A stretch of DNA of 64,000 nt from CAWBJP01 sp963789165 (GCA_963789165.1 CAWBJP010000003.1:769228-833227); one strand, 5' to 3'; positions 10,532 to 20,601 are shown, counted from the stretch's first letter. Made by a program: numbers and translations. The notes: generated from the sequence alone by a model not told the origin.

Positions 10532-11722
10532 GTGTCCGCCTCGAGCCGCAGTTCCGATGTCGTCATCATCGGCGGCGGTGTCATCGGCTTGTCGATCGCC
10601 TGGCGTGCCGCGCACGCCGGCCTGACGGTGACGGTGGCCGACGACGATCCGGCCGGCGGCGCCTCCCATGCCGCCGCCGGGATGCTCTGCCCCGTCACCG
10701 AGGCCCACTACGGCGAGGAGTCCCTGCTCGCCCTCAACCTGGCGTCGGCCCGGGCCTGGCCCTCGTTCGCCGCCGAGCTGGAGGATGCCTCGGGATCGGG
10801 TGTCGGCTACCGCACCGAGGGCACCCTGGCGGTGGCCTTCGACGACGACGATCTCCGGGCCCTGGGCGAGCTGCACCGCTACCACGTCGAGCTGGGGCTG
10901 GGGGGCGAGCGGCTCCGGGCCCGGGAGTGCCGGTCGCTGGAACCGCTGCTCAGCCCCCGGTTGCGGGGCGGGATTCTGGTGGCGGCCGACCATCAGGTCG
11001 ACACCCGGGCCGTCACCGCCGCCCTCCTCACCGCCGCCGGGAAGGCCGGGGTGATCCTCCGCCGGGAGCGGGTAGCGGAGCTGCGCGTGGACGGCGGCCG
11101 GGTGACCGGCGTGCGCCTGGCCGGCGGAGACGTCGTGGCCGCAGGCACCACCGTGCTCGCCGCCGGATGCTGGTCGGGCGGGGTACCCGGCCTGCCGGCT
11201 GCGGCCGCTCCTCCCGTGCGCCCGGTGAAGGGCCAGATCCTGCGCCTGCGGGGGCCCGTCGATCCGCCCGTGCTGACCCACAACCTGCGGGGTCTGCGTC
11301 AGGGCCGATCCGTCTACCTCGTGCCCCGTGCCGACGGGCGCATCGTGGTGGGAGCGTCGATGGAGGAGAAGGGCTTCGACACCACGGTCACGGCGGGAGC
11401 GGTCCGGGAGCTGCTGGAGGACGCCGCCGAGCTGGTGCCCGCCGTGGCCGAGCTGGAACTGGTGGAGGCCATCGCCCGGCTGCGGCCGGGGACGCCCGAC
11501 AACGCCCCTCTGATCGGCCCCGGCGCGTTCCCCGGCCTGGTGGTGGCCACCGGGCACTACCGCAACGGCATCCTCCTGGCCCCCGTCACCGCCGGGGCCG
11601 TGGCCGAGCTGCTGACCACCGGCGTGCTCCCCGAGGTCGCGGCCCCCTTCTCCCCGCTGCGATTCGTGTCCGGACATCCGGCGACCGGAGGTGTCCCCAC
11701 CTATCAGGAGGTGCCGGCATGA
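10532..11722 (+). CDS. thiO: Glycine oxidase ThiO
   Basis: FAD-dependent oxidase converting glycine to iminoglycine for assembly of the thiazole ring of thiamine. It has the DAO fold with dinucleotide motif VVIIGGGVIGLSIAW at the N-terminus, GGASHAAAGML, and the C-terminal RPGTPDNAPLIGPG and TGHYRNGILLAP blocks. The length from GTG 10532 is 396 aa. That start lies 8 nt after the Shine-Dalgarno; GTG 10526 is a possible but cramped alternative. The stop overlaps the thiS ATG. It is first in the thiO-thiS-thiG-thiD-thiC operon. The C-terminal tail TGGVPTYQEVPA resembles peptides encoded by the local palindromic repeat. Confidence 0.93.
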   Translation: MSASSRSSDVVIIGGGVIGLSIAWRAAHAGLTVTVADDDPAGGASHAAAGMLCPVTEAHYGEESLLALNLASARAWPSFAAELEDASGSGVGYRTEGTLAVAFDDDDLRALGELHRYHVELGLGGERLRARECRSLEPLLSPRLRGGILVAADHQVDTRAVTAALLTAAGKAGVILRRERVAELRVDGGRVTGVRLAGGDVVAAGTTVLAAGCWSGGVPGLPAAAAPPVRPVKGQILRLRGPVDPPVLTHNLRGLRQGRSVYLVPRADGRIVVGASMEEKGFDTTVTAGAVRELLEDAAELVPAVAELELVEAIARLRPGTPDNAPLIGPGAFPGLVVATGHYRNGILLAPVTAGAVAELLTTGVLPEVAAPFSPLRFVSGHPATGGVPTYQEVPA

Positions 11723-11919
11723 CCGTCACCGTCAACGGCGAGCGGCGGGAACTGGACGAGGGCACCACCGTGGCCGCCCTGGTGGCCGGTTTGACCACCG
11801 GCGGCCGGGGCGTGGCCGTGGCCGTCAACCAGGAAATCGTGAGCCGCAGCCGATGGGAGGGCACTCCCCTGTCTCCCGGCGACCGGGTCGAGGTGCTCGG
11901 CGCCGCCCAGGGAGGCTGA
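11719..11919 (+). CDS. thiS: Sulfur carrier protein ThiS
   Basis: Ubiquitin-like sulfur carrier (66 aa) that donates sulfur as a C-terminal thiocarboxylate to ThiG. It begins MTVTVNGERRELDEGTTV, carries the VAVNQEIVSRSRW segment typical of ThiS and ends in the required Gly-Gly (AAQGG). The ATG overlaps the thiO stop (ATGA), and thiG begins 1 nt after the stop, so the three are translationally coupled. Confidence 0.95.
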   Translation: MTVTVNGERRELDEGTTVAALVAGLTTGGRGVAVAVNQEIVSRSRWEGTPLSPGDRVEVLGAAQGG

Positions 11920-11920
11920 G

Positions 11921-12721
11921 ATGGACGATCCCTTCCTCCTCGGTGGCGAGACGTTCACCTCCCGCCTGCTGCTGGGCACGGGCGGGGCGCCCAGCCTCTC
12001 GGTGCTGGAGCGGGCCATCCGCACGTCCGGCGCCGAGGTGGTGACGGTGGCCCTGCGCCGCATCGACCCGGCGGCCAAAGCCCGGGGGTTGGGGGGTGTC
12101 CCCCAGAACACCTTGCTCGACGTGATCGAGCGCTGCGGGGTGCGGCTGCTGCCCAACACGGCCGGGTGCTTCACGGCCAAGGAGGCGGTGCTCACCGCCC
12201 GCCTGGCCCGCGACGCCTTCGAGACGGACTGGGTCAAGCTCGAGGTCATCGGCGACGAGCGCACCCTGCTGCCCGACGTGACCGAGTTGCTCGAGGCGGC
12301 CGAGACCCTGGTGGACGAAGGCTTCACCGTCCTGCCCTATACCAACGACGACCCGGTCACCGCCTGCCGGCTGGCCGCCGCCGGCTGCGCCGCGGTCATG
12401 CCCGCCGGCTCCCCCATCGGCTCCGGCATGGGGATCCGCAACCCCTACAACCTGGCCATCATCCGCGACCAGGTGGACATCCCCGTCATCCTCGACGCCG
12501 GAGTCGGCACCGCCTCGGACGCCGCCCTGGGCATGGAACTGGGCTGCGACGCCGTCCTGGCCGCCTCCGCCGTCACCCGGGCCCGGGAGCCCGAGCGCAT
12601 GGCCGAAGCGCTGCGCAAGGCGGTGGAGGCCGGCCGCCTGGCCCACCTGGCCGGCCGCATCCCCCGCCGCCTCTACGCCACGCCCTCCACTCCGACCGAC
12701 GGCCTCCCGGACCTCTCATGA
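11921..12721 (+). CDS. thiG: Thiazole synthase ThiG
   Basis: TIM-barrel enzyme that builds the thiazole phosphate from deoxyxylulose 5-phosphate, iminoglycine and ThiS-thiocarboxylate. Signature stretches are SRLLLGTGGAPSL, LPNTAGC, WVKLEVIGD (Schiff-base lysine at about residue 106), LPYTNDDP and MPAGSPIGSGMG. At 266 aa it is slightly long. After ALRRIDPAA an extra stretch of about nine residues (KARGLGGVPQN) coincides exactly with a palindromic DNA element at 12081-12107. The stop overlaps the thiD start. Confidence 0.95.
   Translation: MDDPFLLGGETFTSRLLLGTGGAPSLSVLERAIRTSGAEVVTVALRRIDPAAKARGLGGVPQNTLLDVIERCGVRLLPNTAGCFTAKEAVLTARLARDAFETDWVKLEVIGDERTLLPDVTELLEAAETLVDEGFTVLPYTNDDPVTACRLAAAGCAAVMPAGSPIGSGMGIRNPYNLAIIRDQVDIPVILDAGVGTASDAALGMELGCDAVLAASAVTRAREPERMAEALRKAVEAGRLAHLAGRIPRRLYATPSTPTDGLPDLS
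12081..12107 (+). repeat. Palindromic element inserted in frame within thiG
   Basis: A CCCGGGGGTT block followed by GGGGGGTGTCCCCC matches the element family at 3105, 13258, 20575 and 43296. It encodes GLGGVPQ at a place where ThiG proteins, as I recall them, have a short loop. The excess of about nine codons equals the element length. Confidence 0.65.
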
Positions 12722-13556
12722 GCACGCCGGCGGTGGTGTTGACGATCGCGGGCTCGGACTCCGGCGGCGGGGCCGGCATCCAGGCCGACCTGCGGACCTT
12801 CGCCGCCTTCGGGGTCCACGGCGCCACCGCCATCACCGCGGTCACCGCGCAGAACACGGCCGAGGTGCGAGCCGTCCACGCCCTCCCCCCCGACATGGTT
12901 GAGGCCCAGATCGGCGCCGTGCTGGCCGACCTCGACGTCGCCGCGGTCAAGACCGGCATGCTCGCCACCACGGCCATCGCCGAGGTGGTCGCCGCCCGGG
13001 CCCGGGCCGGGGAACTCCCCCACCTGGTCGTGGACCCGGTGCTGGTGGCTTCCAGCGGCGGGCGCCTGTTCGACGCGTCCTTCGAGTCGGCCTACCTCGA
13101 CCTGCTCTTCCCGGTGGCCGAGGTGGTCACCCCGAACGTGGCCGAGGCCGAGGTGCTCCTCGGCCGCCAGCTCAGCAGCCTCGACGACATGGCCGAAGCG
13201 GCCACCGAGCTGGCCAAGACGGGAGCCGCCACGGTGGTGGTCAAGGGTGGCCACCGGCCCGGGGTCCGGGGTGTCCCAGGAAGGCCAGGGGACGAGGCCG
13301 TCGACGTCGTGTGGCACGCCGGCGCCGTCACCGAGCTGCGCCGGCCCTGGGTGGCCACCACCAACAACCACGGCACCGGCTGCAGCTTCGCCTCCGCCAT
13401 CGCCGCCGGTCTGGCCCGGAGACGCCCCGTTTCCGAGGCTCTGGCCGACGCCAAGGACTTCGTCACCACCGCCCTCGCCGGCGGTGCCGGCTGGCGCCTC
13501 GGCGCCGGCCACGGACCGATCGATCATCTCGGATGGAACAGCCGTAAGGAGACGCC

Positions 13557-13560
<4 letters not shown>
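12718..13560 (+). CDS. thiD: Hydroxymethylpyrimidine/phosphomethylpyrimidine kinase ThiD
   Basis: Ribokinase-fold kinase that phosphorylates HMP and then HMP-phosphate in thiamine synthesis. It starts VVLTIAGSDSGGGAGIQADL, then TAVTAQNT, the DPVLVASSG box, TPNVAEAEVLLG, VVVKGGH and the anion-hole/catalytic NNHGTGCSFASAIAAGL. It is 280 aa. An insertion of about nine residues after GGHRPG (VRGVPGRPG) is encoded by a palindromic DNA element at 13258-13284. The ATG overlaps the thiG stop and the TGA overlaps the thiC ATG. A fused ThiE domain is absent, so thiamine-phosphate synthase must be elsewhere. Confidence 0.94.
13258..13284 (+). repeat. Palindromic element inserted in frame within thiD
   Basis: The sequence reads CCCGGGGT, one variable base, then CGGGGTGTCCC. 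This is the same consensus as the elements at 20575-20601 and 43296-43322. It encodes the extra VRGVPG peptide between conserved ThiD blocks. The reading frame is preserved. Confidence 0.68.
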
Positions 13561-15260
<1,700 letters not shown>

Positions 15261-15360
15261 GGCTCCGCGGTCCCGGGGGGACCCGGGGGTGTGGACTCTT
15301 GTAGGCACCGGGTGGAGGAACCTCACAGGGAACCTGGGCTGGGTGTCGAAGTACGCCGTC

Positions 15361-16956
15361 ATGGACTCCTCCCGACGGCGTAGGTCCGCGCGCCCGACCG
15401 TCCGCCGCCTGGGCGGCGCGGCATTCGCCGCTCTTGCCTGTGTTTTGGCCTTGGCCTACCAGACCGCGGCCAGTGACCCGAGCGGCGTCGATGTCCGCAC
15501 CAGAACGGACACCGCGTCGGAACCGCTCCCTGACCAGGCGACGGTTCCCCCAGAGGCGGTGAATGCGGAGGAGTCAACCACGTCATCCACCCCGACGACC
15601 GCCCACGCTCCTACCACCTCGCCGGCTCCGGTCACCACCTCCAGACGGACAACTCCCACCTCGAGCCCGGTTGCCCCGCCGACATCGGTCACGGCACCGC
15701 CGACCACCCAGCCCCCGTTCCGCCCTTACGACCCCAATCCGCTCCACCCGACGTGGATGGTGGACACGACCTTCGCCGCCGCCGGCACCTTGATTGAGCC
15801 GTTCGGTCCGCATGGGGATCTGCCCTACGCCATGGTCCTCCAGCCGGACGGCAAGATCGTCGTCGCCGGCTCGCTCTCCATCGATCCGATGGGCGGTGTC
15901 CAGATTCACGCCGTCGTGCTGCGTTTGAACTCGGACGGCACGCGCGACGCCACCTTCGGCGACGACGGCCTGGTCACATGGGATATGGGGAGGAATACCC
16001 GCGTCGACGCCATGGCTCTCCAGCCCGACGGCAAGATCCTCGTCTCCGGAACCCTCTCCGCCGACGGCATCTACGCCGGCGGCCTGCGGCGGCTCCTGCC
16101 CGACGGCCGCCCCGACCCCTTGTTCGGGAACGGCGGTCTGGTCACCACGGGCATCCACGACGGTAAGGGCCTGGCGCTCGAACCGGACGGCAAGATCGTG
16201 GTCGCGGGGTGGGACCCGAAGCCCGAACTCGGCGTGTCGCTGGCCCGCTTCAGTACCGCCGGAGAGCTCGACCGAACCTTTGGCACCGACGGCCGTACCC
16301 GGGTCCCCGGCCTTGCGGGCCAGCAACATTCGGACACACCCAAGGCCCTCGCCCGGCTCGATGACGGCAGCTTCATGGTCGTCGGGCTCCGGTGGACGGT
16401 GGGTGCATCCTCCAAGGACACCCTCACCATCCGCGTCCTTCCCGATGGCCGGCTCGACACGCAGTACGGCGCGGCCGGGATCAAAGTCTTCGATTTCGGA
16501 GGGTTCGAGTCGGGCATGGGCGTCCTCTCCGACACTGGGGGACGGGCGGTGATCGGCGTCGGGGTCGGTGGCGGCGCGCCCCAGGTGATCGCCCGCGTCC
16601 TTCCCACCGGCGAGCTCGACGCGAGCTTCGGTGAGGGTGGGCTCATCCACGTCGAGGCGACTCTCACCGCCATCGGCCGGGCCCCGGACGGGCGCATCGT
16701 GGTCGGGATGGCCGGCTCCTTGGCCCGGATCTCCCGCTATGGCGCCGACGGCCAACTCGACCCGTCCCTCGAGGGCCGCTTGTACCACAGCCCGTTGGGC
16801 GATGGCAGCCACAGCCCCATCGCGGTGGCGGTCGACCCCGCCGGGCGGATCATGTACGCCGGCTTCAAATTTCGCTACAACAACCCCGCCTCCCTCCCCG
16901 GTCTGGGCGACATCGTCTGGTTTGTGGAACGGGTTCTACCGCCCGACGCGACCTGA
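15361..16956 (+). CDS. Membrane-anchored or secreted delta-60 repeat beta-propeller protein
   Basis: A basic N-terminus (MDSSRRRRSARPTVRR) leads into a hydrophobic segment (AAFAALACVLALAYQ), then about 80 residues of Thr/Ser/Pro-rich linker. The rest is about seven repeats of the xxLQPDGKIVVAG... LDxxFGxxG type, known as delta-60 or DUF5122 repeats and thought to form a propeller. The role is probably extracellular, ligand unknown. The ATG at 15361 is preferred because it opens the signal-anchor; an in-frame GTG at 15289 would add 24 atypical residues. It is unrelated to the thi operon just upstream. Confidence 0.75.
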   Translation: MDSSRRRRSARPTVRRLGGAAFAALACVLALAYQTAASDPSGVDVRTRTDTASEPLPDQATVPPEAVNAEESTTSSTPTTAHAPTTSPAPVTTSRRTTPTSSPVAPPTSVTAPPTTQPPFRPYDPNPLHPTWMVDTTFAAAGTLIEPFGPHGDLPYAMVLQPDGKIVVAGSLSIDPMGGVQIHAVVLRLNSDGTRDATFGDDGLVTWDMGRNTRVDAMALQPDGKILVSGTLSADGIYAGGLRRLLPDGRPDPLFGNGGLVTTGIHDGKGLALEPDGKIVVAGWDPKPELGVSLARFSTAGELDRTFGTDGRTRVPGLAGQQHSDTPKALARLDDGSFMVVGLRWTVGASSKDTLTIRVLPDGRLDTQYGAAGIKVFDFGGFESGMGVLSDTGGRAVIGVGVGGGAPQVIARVLPTGELDASFGEGGLIHVEATLTAIGRAPDGRIVVGMAGSLARISRYGADGQLDPSLEGRLYHSPLGDGSHSPIAVAVDPAGRIMYAGFKFRYNNPASLPGLGDIVWFVERVLPPDAT

Positions 16957-17033
16957 GACGCGGCGAAGGAGGAGCAGGGTTCGACTGAACCTGTCAGCAG
17001 ACAGTTGGTGGGGGAGCGGGCAGCCCCCGTGTC

Positions 17034-18263
17034 TCAGCGGCGCACGACGGCGAAGAACCGCTCGAGCAGCCGGCCGAAACAGTCGATCGTCGGGTTCGAA
17101 ACGCCACACCACCAGAGCTTGAACATCTCGGCGGTGGCCTCCAGCGGGTTCTTGGCGGCGTAGGGCGAAACCGTTTCGATCAGCCGTTTGCAGGCGAGCA
17201 GCTGTTCCTCGGGCGCGTTCGGAAGCCGGCCCTGGATTGCCTGCTCGAGAGTCTCGACGCCGAGGACGGCACCGAGTTCGCGCCGGAAGGCCCCGTGGTC
17301 GGCGCGCCGGGCTTGGAACTTGAACTCGATCTGGTGCCAGGCCTCGTGGGCACTGACGCCGTCCACCCGGGTGAAGGGATGGGGCACGGTCGCCGACATG
17401 GGACGACCGCGCTTCCTCTCCCCTTCCCGGCCGAGACGGACCCACCCGTCGGCCAGGACCAGGTTGTCGTTCAGGTGGATCGAGAACACCGTGTGGTCAG
17501 CCTGCCCGGCCCACCTCGGCTTGCCGGAAGGCTGAGACGGCCGGTCGAAGGAGATGACCTCGAGGTGGGCGGCGTGGGGCCCGAAGCGGTCGCGGACGGC
17601 GAGGACGGTGTCGATGGCGCCGGCGACGCCCTCGATCATCAGGTCGGGGCTGTCGGGGATCGTCACCACCAGGCGGGGTTCAGCCACGCTGAGGCACACG
17701 GCGCGGCCGTAACCGGAGCGGGCGGCGCGGAGAAATCCACCGCGCCGGGAGGCAGGATCTTCCGAGACGGACCGGCCGGTGAGGGCGCTGACCGCCGCTG
17801 CCGTCGCGGTCCGATCGACCGGAGCCCCGGGAACGGCTTCTTCTGGCCGGTGGCCCATGGTCAGCGGACCCCGCAACGGCCCGGTGTAGCCCCGGCGGCG
17901 GGCCTGGTCCCGGACCACGGGGCTCTGGCTGTCTATGAGCGCGCCCGGGCCAGCAGCCATCGTTTCCAGCTCGGTCAGAATCCGCTCGGCGACCGCCCGC
18001 CCGCAACGGCCGCCGGCGTAGACGTTGACCGCGAAGGCCCGGCTATCGGCCCGCGCTGACACGGCGGCGACCTGTACCTCGCCCGCCCAGACGGTGAAGC
18101 CGAGGGGCTCGGTGCGGGACCGGAATTCGACCGGCCCGTCATCCGCCTCTTCGATCACCTCCACGGTGCACTCCCCACCACGGAATCGAGCGTTCGCGAC
18201 ATCGTTCCGCTCATCGACAGCAGGGCCCGCCAGCTTGAGCCACGAGCCCGAACGATTCCGCAC
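17034..18263 (-). CDS. Uncharacterised protein with HExxH zincin-like motif
   Basis: A protein of about 409 aa of no family I recognise. The C-terminal third contains VSAHEAWHQIEF, an HExxH zinc-ligand pattern, followed about 70 residues later by NPLEATAEMFKLWW, whose glutamate could be the third ligand of a gluzincin-type site. There is no signal peptide or membrane segment. The N-terminal half is rich in charged beta-prone sequence without recognised motifs. The GTG start at 18263 abuts a 51-nt palindrome by 5 nt, so the true start could lie further in. Peptidase activity is inferred only from the motif. Confidence 0.6.
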   Translation of the reverse strand: MRNRSGSWLKLAGPAVDERNDVANARFRGGECTVEVIEEADDGPVEFRSRTEPLGFTVWAGEVQVAAVSARADSRAFAVNVYAGGRCGRAVAERILTELETMAAGPGALIDSQSPVVRDQARRRGYTGPLRGPLTMGHRPEEAVPGAPVDRTATAAAVSALTGRSVSEDPASRRGGFLRAARSGYGRAVCLSVAEPRLVVTIPDSPDLMIEGVAGAIDTVLAVRDRFGPHAAHLEVISFDRPSQPSGKPRWAGQADHTVFSIHLNDNLVLADGWVRLGREGERKRGRPMSATVPHPFTRVDGVSAHEAWHQIEFKFQARRADHGAFRRELGAVLGVETLEQAIQGRLPNAPEEQLLACKRLIETVSPYAAKNPLEATAEMFKLWWCGVSNPTIDCFGRLLERFFAVVRR

Positions 18264-18267
18264 CCCC

Positions 18268-18318
18268 GTCTCGCGTTAGCGAAACCGACCTGCGCGGTGG
18301 GTTTGACTAACGCGAGAC
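18268..18318 (+). repeat. 51-nt compound palindrome, copy 1
   Basis: Arms GTCTCGCGTTAG (18268-18279) and CTAACGCGAGAC (18307-18318) pair perfectly over 12 bp. Inside, AAACC pairs with GGTTT and ACC with GGT, giving a long stepped hairpin. A second copy at 47558-47608 matches 48 of 51 positions. Both copies lie in the same orientation, 9-14 nt past the stop codon of a minus-strand gene, which suggests a terminator-like role for a dispersed repeat. Confidence 0.85.
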
Positions 18319-18326
18319 CGGCAGTT

Positions 18327-18629
18327 TCAGGCGTACTCGGCGGTGGCCGACAGCGCCCGTCCCACGGTGGCCACCCGGAGCCGGCGGGGACGGACCCGGG
18401 TGGTGACCGCCGGCTCCCGGGCCGCGCCGACGAGGCGCTGACGCCACCACACGTCGAGACCGTCGACGCGGACCAGCTGGAATCCGAGGCTGGGATCGGA
18501 TGCGCCCGGGAACGCCACCGCCGACTTACGGGCGTCGAACTCGAAATCGATGGTCAGCTCCACGGTGAGGGCCGACTCTCCGAGCACCCGCAGGAGTGGT
18601 GCCACCCCCTCCGCCAGGTCGATGACCAC
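18327..18629 (-). CDS. Hypothetical 100-aa protein
   Basis: A small protein I do not recognise. The N-terminal half (LAEGVAPLLRVLGESALTVELTIDFEFDA) looks like an alternating beta/helix fold; the C-terminus is arginine-rich (VTTRVRPRRLRVATVGRAL). The GTG start at 18629 faces the response-regulator gene with 35 nt between them. Its stop lies 9 nt before the 51-nt palindrome, as expected if that hairpin ends its transcript. Existence is supported mainly by this layout and by the lack of another gene here. Confidence 0.5.
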   Translation of the reverse strand: MVIDLAEGVAPLLRVLGESALTVELTIDFEFDARKSAVAFPGASDPSLGFQLVRVDGLDVWWRQRLVGAAREPAVTTRVRPRRLRVATVGRALSATAEYA

Positions 18630-18651
18630 ACCCGAGAGTAGCTCGCCCGGA

Positions 18652-18657
18652 TACCAT
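18652..18657 (+). promoter_or_regulatory. -10 hexamer, leaderless response-regulator transcript
   Basis: TACCAT (TANNNT) ends 7 nt before the TTG at 18665. No Shine-Dalgarno lies between them, consistent with a leaderless transcript starting on or beside the TTG. Confidence 0.4.
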
Positions 18658-18664
18658 CCAGCCC

Positions 18665-19402
18665 TTGGAGAACGACACTCTCGCCGACCCCGGCCCGCCC
18701 CCCGACGCCGACCCCGGCCCGCCCCCCGACCGTGGCCCCGACCGGCCCCCCGGCCCGATCCGGGTGGTGCTCGTCGACGACCACCAGATGGTCCTCGACG
18801 GCCTGACGGCCATGCTCCGGCCCCACGCCGACACCGTGGTCATGGTCGGGGCGGTCACCGACCCGGCGGTCGCCCCGGGGCTGGTGCGGGACCTCGAGCC
18901 CGACGTGTGCCTCCTCGACGTCCGCCTGCGGGGAGCCAGCGGCTTCGACGTGTGCACCGAAGTCCTGCGGGTGGCGCCCGCCACCAAGGTGGTGTTCCTC
19001 ACCGTCTACGACGACGAGCAGTACCTCTTCCAGGCCCTCCAGGCCGGTGCCTCCGGTTACCTCCTCAAGCAGGTGAGCGGACCCGAGCTGGTCGGCCACC
19101 TGACCCGGGTGGTCGAGGGGGAGGTGGCGGTCGACCCCACGCTGGCGGGCCGGGTCGCCCTCTCCGCGGCCCGCCTGTCCCGGGGGGAGTTCTGGCCCGG
19201 TGCCCGTCTGGGGCTCACCCAGCGGGAGAGCGAGGTGCTCGGGCTCATGGTCCGCGGACTGTCCAACCGGGCGATTGCCAATTCCCTGGTGGTGGGCGAG
19301 GAGACGGTCAAGAGTCACGTGGGCGCGCTCTACCGCAAGCTGGCCGTGGCCGACCGGGCCCAGGCGGTGGCGCTCGCCCTGCGGGAGGGGCTCTACCGGT
19401 GA
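18665..19402 (+). CDS. NarL/FixJ-family response regulator
   Basis: Two-component transcription regulator (245 aa). After a Pro/Asp-rich tail of about 30 residues comes the receiver domain: acidic VVLVDDHQMV, phospho-acceptor in CLLDVRLRG, conserved Thr/Lys in FLTVYDD and YLLKQV. The C-terminal LuxR helix-turn-helix reads LTQRESEVLGLMVRGLSNRAIANSL then ETVKSHVGALYRKL. The TTG start is inferred from the upstream -10 spacing. The stop overlaps the GTG of the histidine kinase, making a translationally coupled pair. Target genes are unknown. Confidence 0.9.
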   Translation: MENDTLADPGPPPDADPGPPPDRGPDRPPGPIRVVLVDDHQMVLDGLTAMLRPHADTVVMVGAVTDPAVAPGLVRDLEPDVCLLDVRLRGASGFDVCTEVLRVAPATKVVFLTVYDDEQYLFQALQAGASGYLLKQVSGPELVGHLTRVVEGEVAVDPTLAGRVALSAARLSRGEFWPGARLGLTQRESEVLGLMVRGLSNRAIANSLVVGEETVKSHVGALYRKLAVADRAQAVALALREGLYR

Positions 19403-20574
19403 GTGGGAGCAGTTGGAACTCGCTGTTGCCCCAGCTGGTGGAGCTGACCGGGGAGGAGCTCGCGCCCGGTCAGTTGATGGCCCGGGTGGCCCTCGTGATC
19501 CGGGACGTGACCGGCGCCGACGCCTGCTTCGTGCATCTCCTCGACGAAAAACTCGGCCACCTCGTCCTGGCCGGCGCCACCCCGCCCTTCGACCATCTGG
19601 CCGGCACCATCGAGCTGGCCCTCGGAGAGGGGGTGGCCGGCTGGGTGGCCCAGAACGGCATCCCCGCCGTCGTCGAGGACAAGTGGCACGACACCCGCTA
19701 CCGCTACATCCCCGCCCTGCGGGGCGAGGACTTCACCTCCATGATCTCCTTGCCCCTGGTCCGCCCCGGGCGCCGCGTGGTGGGCGTGTTCAACCTCCAC
19801 ACCCGGGAGCGGCGCGAATTCACGCCGGCCGAGATCGAGGCCCTCACCCCGGTGGCCGGCCTGCTGGCCGGCATCGTGGAGAACGCCCTGCTCTACCACC
19901 GCCTGGCCGAACGGGAGGCGGAGGTGGAACGCTTCGCCGCCCGCACCATCGAACTCCAGGAACTGGAGCGGCGCCGCCTGGCCGGTGAGATCCACGATGG
20001 GATCAGCCAGCGGGTGGTCAGCCTGTGGTTCCGCTTGTCGGCCGCCGAGGCGCTCCTCACCGGCGGCGGGCCGGCTTCGCCCGAGCGGGCGGCGGAAGCG
20101 GCGGTGGAGGTCGGTGAGGCCAAGGCATTGGCCACCGCCGCGCTGGAGGAGACCCGCCGGGCCATCACCGGGCTGCGCCCCTCCGTCCTCGACGACCTGG
20201 GCCTGGCCGCCGGCCTCGACCATCTGGCCCGGGGGTTGCCCGGGGTCGAGGCCGAGGTGGACGTCTCCGCCACCACGCTGGCGACCCACGTGGAGACGGC
20301 GCTGTTCCGCATCGCCCAGGAGGCGCTCCAGAACGTGGCCAAGCACGCCAAAGCCACCTGGGTACGGGTATCGCTGGAAGACGATGTGGCCGCCGGTGTG
20401 GTCCGCCTCGAGGTGGCCGACGACGGGATCGGGTTCGACCCCTCGACCCGGCGCCCCGACGCCTATGGCCTGGCCGGCATGGCCGAGCGGGCGGCCCTCA
20501 CCGGCGCCCGGCTCGATGTGGCGTCCCGGGCCGGTGGCGGTACCACCGTGGCCGTGACGGTCCCCCGGGCCTAG
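19399..20574 (+). CDS. GAF-domain sensor histidine kinase (NarL-family partner)
   Basis: Sensor kinase of 391 aa. An N-terminal GAF domain (about residues 15-165, including GEGVAGWVAQNG and ISLPLVRPGRRVVGVFNLH) is followed by a HisKA_3 dimerisation helix with phospho-acceptor histidine in RRRLAGEIHDGISQRV. The HATPase domain follows (ALQNVAKHAKAT, EVADDGIGFD, YGLAGMAERAAL). There is no membrane segment, so it senses a cytoplasmic signal. Its GTG overlaps the stop of the response regulator. The effector bound by the GAF domain cannot be told from sequence. Confidence 0.92.
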   Translation: MSGSSWNSLLPQLVELTGEELAPGQLMARVALVIRDVTGADACFVHLLDEKLGHLVLAGATPPFDHLAGTIELALGEGVAGWVAQNGIPAVVEDKWHDTRYRYIPALRGEDFTSMISLPLVRPGRRVVGVFNLHTRERREFTPAEIEALTPVAGLLAGIVENALLYHRLAEREAEVERFAARTIELQELERRRLAGEIHDGISQRVVSLWFRLSAAEALLTGGGPASPERAAEAAVEVGEAKALATAALEETRRAITGLRPSVLDDLGLAAGLDHLARGLPGVEAEVDVSATTLATHVETALFRIAQEALQNVAKHAKATWVRVSLEDDVAAGVVRLEVADDGIGFDPSTRRPDAYGLAGMAERAALTGARLDVASRAGGGTTVAVTVPRA

Positions 20575-20601
20575 AACTCCGGGGACACCCCGTACCCCGG
20601 G
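20575..20601 (-). repeat. Palindromic CGGGGTGTCCCCG element between two convergent genes
   Basis: Read on the minus strand it is CCCGGGGTACGGGGTGTCCC followed by CGGAGTT. It is nearly identical to the copy at 43296-43322 and to the in-frame copy in thiD. It fills the gap between the convergent kinase and mct-like genes and could form a hairpin terminator for both. Confidence 0.65.

Noticed and set aside
15265..15292. Another copy of the CGGGGTGTCCCCG element after thiC
   Set aside because: CCCGGGGGGACCCGGGGGTGTGG shares G-runs but lacks the TGTCCC half, so the match is not convincing.
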